Of a stretch of 9,060 bases of DNA, positions 1-5,008 are shown piece by piece (position 1 is the first letter of the stretch; every line of letters begins with the position of its first letter). The notes beneath the pieces were generated by a model. It was not told the origin of the DNA. It saw only the letters and a list, made by a program, of their open reading frames with translations, and made no database searches. Source of the DNA: Planctomycetaceae bacterium (GTDB taxonomy: Bacteria; Planctomycetota; Planctomycetia; Planctomycetales; Planctomycetaceae); assembly GCA_947479075.1 (NCBI GenBank), contig CANJZR010000117.1, positions 1-9,060 on the forward strand, in the 5' to 3' direction. A program made the position numbers and the translations under genes.

Positions 1-237
1 AAGCTCTACGAAGAACTGTTCTACGAGGCTGAGCAGAATGCTCGCAAAATCCACGACAAGATCTTCCGTGGAAACAACGAGCAAACCCCGTTGCCGTTTG
101 AGATCATTTCTCAGATCGTGCAGCTGGAAGCTGCCGCTTCGGGAGATACCCAGACCGCACTCGCCAAACTGCGCGAGGTCGTCCAGATTCATACGGGTAT
201 CGAGTGGAGACCATCACGCCTGCGGAAGGCGGCATAA
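1..237 (+). CDS. C-terminal part of probable CapD/FlaA1-family nucleotide-sugar dehydratase/epimerase (5' end outside window)
   Basis: Frame 1 is open from the first base to a TAA at 235-237 and gives the last 78 residues of a protein. It begins KLYEELFYEAEQ, followed by a HDKIF segment and a helical tail ending RPSRLRKAA. A 'GEKLYEELL...HPKI' segment is typical of the C-terminal end of polysaccharide-biosynthesis proteins of the CapD/WbpM/FlaA1 group. These are membrane-linked or soluble short-chain dehydrogenase-type enzymes that dehydrate or epimerise UDP-sugars for capsule, O-antigen or exopolysaccharide synthesis. The cofactor and catalytic motifs lie outside the window, so the call rests on this tail alone. 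The TAA is followed by 41 bases before the stop of a convergent gene, with no clear terminator hairpin. Family assignment is moderately secure and substrate is unknown. Confidence 0.62.
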   Translation, partial: KLYEELFYEAEQNARKIHDKIFRGNNEQTPLPFEIISQIVQLEAAASGDTQTALAKLREVVQIHTGIEWRPSRLRKAA

Positions 238-278
238 CACCGCTGGGCGTCTAAAGTTCCTGGCTATCCACAGAGCGA

Positions 279-929
279 TTACTTCGGCTTCGCTTCGCCC
301 CATTCCTTGGGCAGGGGACTCCGGGTCCAGAGGTCCTTCTTGGGTTTCTTGCCCAGTGTTCCCAGCAGCATTCGCTCCTGAGTGATCTCCAGGACGTTTG
401 ATTTGCGAGCTTTGCCGAAATCCTTCACGAGGCTGTCAACGTTCGCCTGGGGAGTCCCTTTGATGATCGTGTGCGTCAGCACTCCGTCCTTGACCTCCCA
501 GGTCAGGTCCATCTCCAATTGTTTGCCGTAGATCAACGACGAAACGAAGTCGAGCTTGAGCAACAACCGAGATGTTCCATCGGGAAAGTTCTCGATCCAA
601 TGTTCGCCGCTTTCGATATGAAACCAGCAGCCCAGCATCAGCGCGCGGTACTCTTCGTCCTTGGATTTGGCCTCTGCCTGGCCCGTTGACGGATCGGCAG
701 GCGAAGTGGGTGTTCCCGCGGGAGCCACGGGCTCCACAGCATCCGGTGATGTCTTGCTGCCAGTGTCGGTCGAGCCCCCACTCACGGAAGATGGTGTTTC
801 GGCAGGAGGAGTGACCACCAATGATGATGGCGTATCGGTCTGATTCCAGACCATGCCCAGCAGGACCAGCATCGCCAAGGCACACAGAATGACTTTCGCC
901 TGCGATCGGAGAAGACTGAAGATATTCAT
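279..929 (-). CDS. Membrane-anchored protein of unknown function with Pro/Ser/Thr-rich linker
   Basis: The frame runs open from 1034, but the ATG at 927-929 is preferred because it places a basic residue and a hydrophobic segment right at the N-terminus; the next ATG upstream adds only four residues. The 216-residue product has three parts. Residues about 11-28 form one hydrophobic helix (VILCALAMLVLLGMVW), a signal anchor. Residues 31-88 are rich in Pro, Ser, Thr, Gly and Ala, as in an extended periplasmic spacer. Residues about 90-205 look like a compact, mostly beta domain (GCWFHIESGEHWIENFPDG, then alternating hydrophobic strands) with a lysine-rich end. The LGCWFHIES...FPDGTSRL pattern recalls small lipocalin-like beta-barrel domains, but I do not recognise the family. 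The gene stands alone, convergent with the partial gene to its left and divergent from def. No ribosome-binding site is clear. Confidence 0.68.
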   Translation of the reverse strand: MNIFSLLRSQAKVILCALAMLVLLGMVWNQTDTPSSLVVTPPAETPSSVSGGSTDTGSKTSPDAVEPVAPAGTPTSPADPSTGQAEAKSKDEEYRALMLGCWFHIESGEHWIENFPDGTSRLLLKLDFVSSLIYGKQLEMDLTWEVKDGVLTHTIIKGTPQANVDSLVKDFGKARKSNVLEITQERMLLGTLGKKPKKDLWTRSPLPKEWGEAKPK

Positions 930-1230
930 TCCGGAACCCATTTCAGGAAGCTGGCTGAGCCTTGTGAGACGAGGCAGATCAATCACGCATGCTGGGATTC
1001 TTGCATTTTTGTGCCGCTGCACCAAGCGAAGCATCCAATGTCCGTTCGTGCCCGGCGACCTCGCTTCCAGGGCGTCTCATCCCGCTGCAAAGTATGACCT
1101 GACTCTCAGATGCAAAAATAATTCGGACGGGCTGCGGAAATCGAATTGAGTCCCTTATACTGGCCCGCTTCTCAGACAAACCACTGGTGCTGAAAGGTGC
1201 CAGACGACGACCCCTTGACGGTGCGGGACC
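930..1230. other. Intergenic region between divergent genes
   Basis: This 301-base gap separates the minus-strand anchored-protein gene from def. It contains the 5' extension of the minus-strand frame up to 1034, judged non-coding because it would put about 35 polar residues ahead of the membrane anchor. The only promoter-like element seen for def is described separately at 1156-1161. No convincing -35/-10 pair was found on the minus strand, and no hairpin, repeat or RNA gene was seen. Confidence 0.5.
1156..1161 (+). promoter_or_regulatory. Possible -10 element upstream of def
   Basis: TATACT matches five of six bases of the sigma-70 -10 consensus and lies 69 bases before the def ATG. No good -35 hexamer occurs 16-18 bases upstream; the best-spaced sequence is TGCGGA. 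It is therefore only a candidate promoter for the def and phosphatase pair. Confidence 0.28.
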
Positions 1231-1866
1231 ATGCAGATTGTTTTATTTCCCCATCCAGCGTTGCGATTCCCTTCGGTGGAAGTTCAACGAATTGACGACG
1301 CACTGCGCAGCGCGGTTCAGAAGATGTTCGCCCTGATGTACGAGTCGAAGGGCGTGGGGCTGGCTGCGAACCAGGTGGGACTGCCATTTCGATTCTTTGT
1401 CGTCAATCCATCGGGCGATCCAGAGAAGAAGGAAGAGGAAGAGGTCTTCATCAACCCGATCATCTCGTCACGCCGTGGAATGGAGTTCCATGAGGAAGGC
1501 TGCCTCAGCCTCCCGAAGATTTACAGTGATGTCGAACGCCCCCTGGAAATCACGATCGACGCATTCGATCTGAATGGCCAGAGCCGGAAGCGGAAGATCA
1601 AGGGCTTCCTCGCCCGTGTGATCCAGCACGAGTACGACCACATCGAAGGCTTCCTCTTCACCGACCGCATCGATGCCGATCAGCACGATGAGATCTACGA
1701 GGACATCCTGCTCGTCGCCGAACAGTTCCGCAAACAACAGGCGGAGGGCCTCTATGATATCGACGAGGGCATCGAGAAGGAACTTGCAGTGATGGCCGCT
1801 AGCGGACGCGTGCCAGCCGATTTCTCACCCACCAAGAAGCCGGCCCCCGCTCCGAACGCCGAGTGA
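1231..1866 (+). CDS. def: Peptide deformylase
   Basis: Removes the formyl group from the N-terminal formyl-methionine of new proteins in the cytoplasm, a step needed before methionine aminopeptidase acts. All three family motifs are intact in the 211-residue product: motif I GVGLAANQ (residues 41-48), motif II EGCLSLP (89-95, with the metal-binding Cys91), and motif III QHEYDH (132-137, with metal ligands His133 and His137 and catalytic Glu134). The core ends near residue 148. A further ~60 residues form a charged helical segment and a Pro/Ala-rich tail, making the protein somewhat longer than the usual 165-190 residues. A lysine/glutamate run at residues 65-71 sits in a surface loop. The ATG at 1231 gives the expected MQIVLFPHPALR start, matching the usual 'I..yPdp.Lr' opening. 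The Shine-Dalgarno is weak. The phosphatase gene follows after 18 bases, suggesting cotranscription. Confidence 0.96.
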   Translation: MQIVLFPHPALRFPSVEVQRIDDALRSAVQKMFALMYESKGVGLAANQVGLPFRFFVVNPSGDPEKKEEEEVFINPIISSRRGMEFHEEGCLSLPKIYSDVERPLEITIDAFDLNGQSRKRKIKGFLARVIQHEYDHIEGFLFTDRIDADQHDEIYEDILLVAEQFRKQQAEGLYDIDEGIEKELAVMAASGRVPADFSPTKKPAPAPNAE

Positions 1867-1884
1867 TCCCCCGAGAGCCAGTTC

Positions 1885-2655
1885 ATGCTGACCTTTCTCC
1901 AGACGGCCCAGGAAGCTTCCCGCATCGGCGGGCGAGTGTTGCAGCAGTGGCAATCGAAATTCACTGCTCGAGAGAAAAGCCCCGCGAACCTTGTGACCGA
2001 AGCTGACCTCGCCTCCCAGGACGCGATTCACAATTTCATCGTCACGCGTTTCCCGGACCACAAGTTTCTGGGCGAAGAAGGGCTCGACCAGCAGTCGGGC
2101 AACAGCGAGTACCGCTGGGTGATCGACCCACTCGATGGCACGGGAAACTACGTCCACCGCTTCCCGTACTACTGTGTTTCGATCGGACTGGAGTATCGGG
2201 GCCAGCTGGTCGTGGGCGTGATCTATGACCCCACTCGCGATGAACTCTTCTCTGCGATGAAGGGCTCGGGAGCCTTTCTCAATGGTCAGCGGATTCGCTG
2301 CTCCGAGGTCGACAAAATCACCGAGGCGATGTGCATGGCCAGCCTGCCGGTCAAGACGACTGCAGAGAGTGCTGCCGTTGGGCGTTTCCTCAAAGTGATC
2401 TCCGAGGCTCAGTCAGTCCAGCGCAGCGGCTCGGCTGCCCTCAACCTGTGCTATGTCGCCAGCGGTCGCGTCGATGCTTTCTGGTCAACGAATCTCAAGC
2501 CGTGGGACATGGCCGGGGGCGTCCTGATCGTCGAAGAAGCGGGCGGACGAGTCACACAAACGGGCGGTGGTACCTTCGAACTCGAGGTCCCCGACCTCCT
2601 GGCAACCAACGGCACAGCTCTGCATCAGAGCCTGTCACAGTTGCTTGTCGAGTAG
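1885..2655 (+). CDS. Inositol-monophosphatase-family phosphatase (IMPase/SuhB-like)
   Basis: Member of the metal-dependent, lithium-sensitive sugar-phosphatase superfamily, which hydrolyses phosphomonoesters such as inositol-1-phosphate, histidinol phosphate or 3'-phosphoadenosine phosphate. The 256 residues show the whole family layout: VTEADLASQ (37-45), the GEE motif (63-65), the metal site WVIDPLDGTGNYVHRFP (78-94, Asp81 and Asp84), GVIYDPTRDELFSA (111-124), RSGSAALNLCYVASGRVDAF (180-199) and the C-terminal metal site PWDMAGG (206-212, Asp208). The 'NYVHRFP...VSIGL' string is closest to true IMPase/SuhB members rather than to CysQ or HisN types, but substrate cannot be fixed by reading. 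The ATG at 1885 is 18 bases after the def stop, with only a weak GAGAG upstream. It probably shares the def transcript. It ends 35 bases from the stop of the convergent pectate lyase gene, and no terminator hairpin is visible between them. Confidence 0.93.
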   Translation: MLTFLQTAQEASRIGGRVLQQWQSKFTAREKSPANLVTEADLASQDAIHNFIVTRFPDHKFLGEEGLDQQSGNSEYRWVIDPLDGTGNYVHRFPYYCVSIGLEYRGQLVVGVIYDPTRDELFSAMKGSGAFLNGQRIRCSEVDKITEAMCMASLPVKTTAESAAVGRFLKVISEAQSVQRSGSAALNLCYVASGRVDAFWSTNLKPWDMAGGVLIVEEAGGRVTQTGGGTFELEVPDLLATNGTALHQSLSQLLVE

Positions 2656-2690
2656 TTGCTGAAATTCGACGGCCATGGAGAGCGGCGGCG

Positions 2691-3884
2691 CTACTGCGAA
2701 TGCTTGGCTTTCCATTCAGGATACTCCTGCTTGAGTATCTTATCTGGCCAGCCGCCATACCACAGCGTTCCGGTCCGCCGCTCTTTCGAGATCTCGGCAA
2801 GTGAGTACTTCTTCACTCCGTCCCGCCCGGCAAAGATCGGACGATTGGTCCCAATCTCATAATGCCGGGCCCAGAGCGGTGGCGCCTGTGGATCACTGAC
2901 GACGACGACATCAAAATCAGTACTGTGACGCTCAAACTCCTCACGCGGTGCAGCCACTCGATTGACCTTCACTCCTTGAAGCTGGACTGACTGCATCCAC
3001 TCGACAGCTGCTGCCATCGACTCGCGTATCTCTTCGGTCGGCGATTCAAACCGCATCAGAAACCGGACAATCTCGGTGGTCTCCTGCGGGCAGATCGAAG
3101 CCAACTCAAAGGTCCGGGCACTGGCAGCCTCTAATGTCTTCTTGTCGTGCTGCTGACACCATCCCGTGCGTTTTCCGTCCACCACAATCTGGCACTTGAG
3201 AATGCATGCCACTCCTTTCATCACAGCTGTGTCACACTTGGCTTTGCGGTCCGCATCGAGCCAACTCCAGTGGGGGGCACCGTCGTTGCAATCTTTGAGC
3301 GTATTCAGAATCCCCATCATGACACCATCATTAAACGTGACGTGCGCCGAGAAGCCCTTGGAATTTGGAAATCGTTGGGGGAAACCGCCATTCTCCAGCT
3401 GTGCTGACAACATAAAGTCGAGCCCCCGCAGGCAAGCCTCTTTCCAGGCCGGATTGCCCGATGCGGTATACGCACGAGCCAGATAGACGACCTGAGAATG
3501 CACGTTCCCGTTATCAAACGAAGTATCCGTTCGGCTGCGAGTCTCTCGAACGGCCTGCCGCTGCTCCTCGGTCAGGACCGCCAGCATGTCGTAGTCCTTC
3601 GGCCACCCGCCGTTGTCTCTCTGGAAGAGCAGGATATTGTCCACGATTTCCGGAACCTGCTCCGGAGAGTAGCTGGGTTGATCGGGCAGGGCCTTGATGA
3701 AACGAGTGTCGTCGCGCACTCTTCGCCAGTGCTGGATACCGCTTCCAAATCCGGATGTACTAATCGCAGGCCATTTGGACGGAGCTGGCTTTGTCGTTGG
3801 CGACTCGGCCCCCTCCTGGCCAAAGCCAGAGACCTCCCCAAGCACAAAGCAGGCACAAACCAGCAACCACTGACATTGATGCAT
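2691..3884 (-). CDS. pelA: Secreted pectate lyase, PelA/Pel-15E type (polysaccharide lyase family 10)
   Basis: Cleaves de-esterified pectin (polygalacturonate) by calcium-assisted beta-elimination. The frame is open from a GTG at 4097, but the ATG at 3884 is chosen because it starts directly with a signal peptide (MHQCQWLLVCACFVLGEVSG) and has AAGG 11 bases upstream. From there the protein has 397 residues. A Pro/Ser-rich stretch (25-45) precedes the catalytic region. Recognisable family segments are QRDNGGWPKDYDM (88-100), DTSFDNGNVHSQ (120-131), NGGFPQRFP (165-173), FNDGVM (184-189), TGWCQQHD (240-247), ARTFELAS (256-263), WARHYEIGTNRPIFAGRDG (338-356) and GTLWYGGWP (372-380). The arginine in TNRPIF and the nearby acidic residues are where PL10 enzymes place substrate and calcium contacts. 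No carbohydrate-binding module or lipobox is seen. It is a single gene between a convergent phosphatase and a divergent cytochrome-like gene. A sugar-regulator site could not be identified. Confidence 0.9.
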   Translation of the reverse strand: MHQCQWLLVCACFVLGEVSGFGQEGAESPTTKPAPSKWPAISTSGFGSGIQHWRRVRDDTRFIKALPDQPSYSPEQVPEIVDNILLFQRDNGGWPKDYDMLAVLTEEQRQAVRETRSRTDTSFDNGNVHSQVVYLARAYTASGNPAWKEACLRGLDFMLSAQLENGGFPQRFPNSKGFSAHVTFNDGVMMGILNTLKDCNDGAPHWSWLDADRKAKCDTAVMKGVACILKCQIVVDGKRTGWCQQHDKKTLEAASARTFELASICPQETTEIVRFLMRFESPTEEIRESMAAAVEWMQSVQLQGVKVNRVAAPREEFERHSTDFDVVVVSDPQAPPLWARHYEIGTNRPIFAGRDGVKKYSLAEISKERRTGTLWYGGWPDKILKQEYPEWKAKHSQ

Positions 3885-4120
3885 CTGAGAAGACCTTGCG
3901 GGAAGACCACCGACTCGAAGAACAACAACGTGTCGCCCGCCATGCAGACAGAACGGGCACTCGTCAGCCAATTCGCTCATGATCGTCTCGCAGAGCTGGA
4001 AACGCAGCCCCCAGCACCGCCAGGGCGACCTTCTTTTCTGGAACGCGAGGAGATTTCTCAATTCGCCCCAGCGCGGTTGTTTCCGCCCGTCGTTCACGTC
4101 ACTACATCTTCCGCAGTCGT

Positions 4121-4150
4121 TTTATGAATCACGTAAGAACTTACTGTTAA
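4121..4150 (-). promoter_or_regulatory. Candidate pelA promoter with overlapping small inverted repeats
   Basis: Read on the minus strand there is TTAACA (4150-4145) and CATAAA (4126-4121) with an 18-base spacer, a fair sigma-70-like pair. Transcription would begin near 4114, giving a leader of about 230 bases before the chosen pelA start. Small symmetric elements overlap it: GTAAG/CTTAC arms at 4133-4144, and CTTACTG (4140-4146) facing CAGTTAAG (4153-4160). These could be an operator, but none was recognised. Confidence 0.3.
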
Positions 4151-4216
4151 ATCAGTTAAGGGACACTTGCGGCAGCTGCACAATTCAGTCGCATCAAGGA
4201 TCTTCAATCTGAAATA

Positions 4217-4245
4217 TTGACTTATTGCTCCAGACTGAGTCTAAT
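4217..4245 (+). promoter_or_regulatory. Sigma-70-type promoter for the cytochrome-like gene
   Basis: TTGACT (4217-4222) and TCTAAT (4240-4245) are separated by exactly 17 bases; each hexamer matches five of six consensus positions. The predicted start of transcription is near 4252, giving a leader of about 114 bases. It is the clearest promoter in the window and fits a well-expressed small secreted protein. Confidence 0.72.
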
Positions 4246-4355
4246 CTAGGAACCGGTGATGTTGTGTAGGGACAGCACACAAGGAGTTTACTGCGCCCAT
4301 ACGAAGCGTTTTCGGGGGTGGGTACGATCATCGGAACTGACCACATCTGAAGTTC

Positions 4356-4360
4356 GGAGA
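4356..4360 (+). promoter_or_regulatory. Shine-Dalgarno for the cytochrome-like gene
   Basis: GGAGA ends five bases before the ATG at 4366, a normal distance. This fixes the start directly ahead of the signal peptide and is the best ribosome-binding site in the window. Confidence 0.7.
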
Positions 4361-4365
4361 CATCA

Positions 4366-4710
4366 ATGAAGAAGTTTTTCTCGTTCCTCGCGATCGCTGC
4401 TCTTGCTTCGTGCCTGTACGCCCCCCAGGCTCAAGCTCGTCCTCAGTACGTCAAGGGACTGCAGGACGCTTACAGCAAGAACACCGCCATCGGTGAGAAG
4501 AAGTGCGGCGTTTGCCACGGCAAGGGCGGAGCCGACAAGAAGGTCGTAAGCGATTACGCCAAGGCCCTGAGCGAAGCTCTCGGTGCCAAGAACGAAAAGG
4601 ACAAGGACAAGATCGCCGCAGGGATCAAGAAGGCTGGCGAGAAGAAGCAGGGCGAGAAGACCTATGCAGACATCTTCGGTGCTGGTGAACTCCCAGAAGC
4701 TGCCAAGTAG
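4366..4710 (+). CDS. Small exported c-type-cytochrome-like protein with one CXXCH haem motif
   Basis: The 114-residue product starts with a signal peptide (MKKFFSFLAIAALASCLYAP) likely cut after AQA at residue 24. LASC at 13-16 also fits a lipobox, so a lipoprotein with the anchor on Cys16 is possible. One haem-attachment motif, CGVCH (47-51), is followed by GKGGADKK, the usual glycine/lysine context of class I cytochromes. The rest of the mature protein is strongly lysine-rich and helical, ending TYADIFGAGELPEAAK. It contains no Met and no second His, so the usual sixth haem ligand is missing. Small one-haem proteins of this sort are frequent in planctomycetes; a periplasmic electron-transfer or haem-binding role is inferred, and no partner enzyme lies nearby. 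The gene has its own promoter, Shine-Dalgarno and terminator, so it is a one-gene unit. Confidence 0.85.
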   Translation: MKKFFSFLAIAALASCLYAPQAQARPQYVKGLQDAYSKNTAIGEKKCGVCHGKGGADKKVVSDYAKALSEALGAKNEKDKDKIAAGIKKAGEKKQGEKTYADIFGAGELPEAAK

Positions 4711-4738
4711 TTTGCTTCGCGTCTCACACGAGTACGCT

Positions 4739-4773
4739 GAAAGCCGCCTGACCTCAGGCGGCTTTCTTTTTTT
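4739..4773 (+). terminator. Rho-independent terminator of the cytochrome-like gene
   Basis: A perfect 13-bp inverted repeat (4739-4751 with 4754-4766; core GCCGCCTGA / TCAGGCGGC) is followed at once by seven T residues (4767-4773). It begins 28 bases after the stop codon. It should stop transcription before the UvrA-like frame, so that frame cannot rely on readthrough from the cytochrome promoter. Confidence 0.93.
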
Positions 4774-4798
4774 GCTGCTTCCCCCAAAGACTTGGGAG

Positions 4799-4818
4799 CG
4801 GCAGGTGTCAACCTGCCG
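4799..4818. repeat. Short perfect hairpin, possible repeat element
   Basis: CGGCAGGT (4799-4806) and ACCTGCCG (4811-4818) form an 8-bp perfect stem with a GTCA loop. A weaker CCCAA/TTGGG stem lies just before it (4783-4796). No T-run follows, so it is not a second terminator. The shape resembles REP-like intergenic palindromes, but only one copy is present here. Confidence 0.4.
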
Positions 4819-4909
4819 AGGCGTCGAGCATCCTCACAGCGAATATACCAACCAAGTGTGTCGCTTATTCGGCCGCCAGCTTACCGAACGCTCAGCGAGT
4901 GGCCCCCAA

Positions 4910-5008
4910 CTGGCTCACGTCCACCACTCCCCGGACAAGCCAAATGAACACGGAATGCCTATAGTTTCAACTCACAGCTCCGTTGTCTTCAAGCCCTCTG
5001 CCAAATGC
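4910..5008 (+). pseudogene. Possible decayed remnant of the upstream UvrA sequence, in a different frame from the main ORF
   Basis: Reading frame 2 here gives LAHVHHSPDKPNEHG, then MPIVSTHSSVVFKPSAKC, ending at the TGC at 5006-5008. In full-length UvrA the position just before the PQNFSYNSPLGWC segment holds a Cys-X2-Cys pair of zinc finger 1, preceded by an 'FS.H' stretch. Joining this frame to the main one at 5008, by restoring one base, would give AKC-PSTFQELTP with the spacing expected from the second Cys to FSYN. The partner Cys would be Ser (TCT for TGT). This suggests a one-base deletion and decay, but similarity further upstream is weak and could be chance. Confidence 0.33.

Larger units (their letters stand above)
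3885..4365. other. Divergent intergenic region between pelA and the cytochrome-like gene
   Basis: These 481 bases carry no convincing gene. The proximal part (3885-4097) is an in-frame extension of pelA that lacks signal-peptide or lyase features, so it is read as a 5' leader. The stretch 4100-4260 is richer in A+T than its surroundings, as expected for promoter DNA, and holds a strong plus-strand promoter and a weaker minus-strand candidate. Bases 4252-4365 are the likely 5' leader of the cytochrome-like gene. This leader includes a small 6-bp stem (4262-4267 with 4277-4282) and an isolated AAGGAG at 4281-4286. Confidence 0.5.

Noticed and set aside
436..885. 149-residue open frame on the minus strand
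   Set aside because: It overlaps the anchored-protein gene in a different frame on the same strand and shows no signal, domain or ribosome-binding site; the 279-929 frame has a membrane anchor and a coherent domain layout.
1796..1805. Short palindrome CCGCTAGCGG in def
   Set aside because: Ten bases, no long arms; too short to call a second copy of the REP-like element seen at 6146-6220.
2656..2690. Possible bidirectional terminator between the convergent phosphatase and pelA genes
   Set aside because: No stable inverted repeat and no T-run were seen in the 35 bases.
3885..4097. 71-residue N-terminal extension of PelA from a GTG, with a CPFC motif
   Set aside because: It would bury the signal peptide inside the protein, and the start lacks a ribosome-binding site. 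The CPFC string has no partner motif.
3498..4127. 209-residue plus-strand frame opposite pelA
   Set aside because: It is antisense to the pectate lyase, whose motifs are unmistakable; the plus-strand translation is basic and low in recognisable structure.
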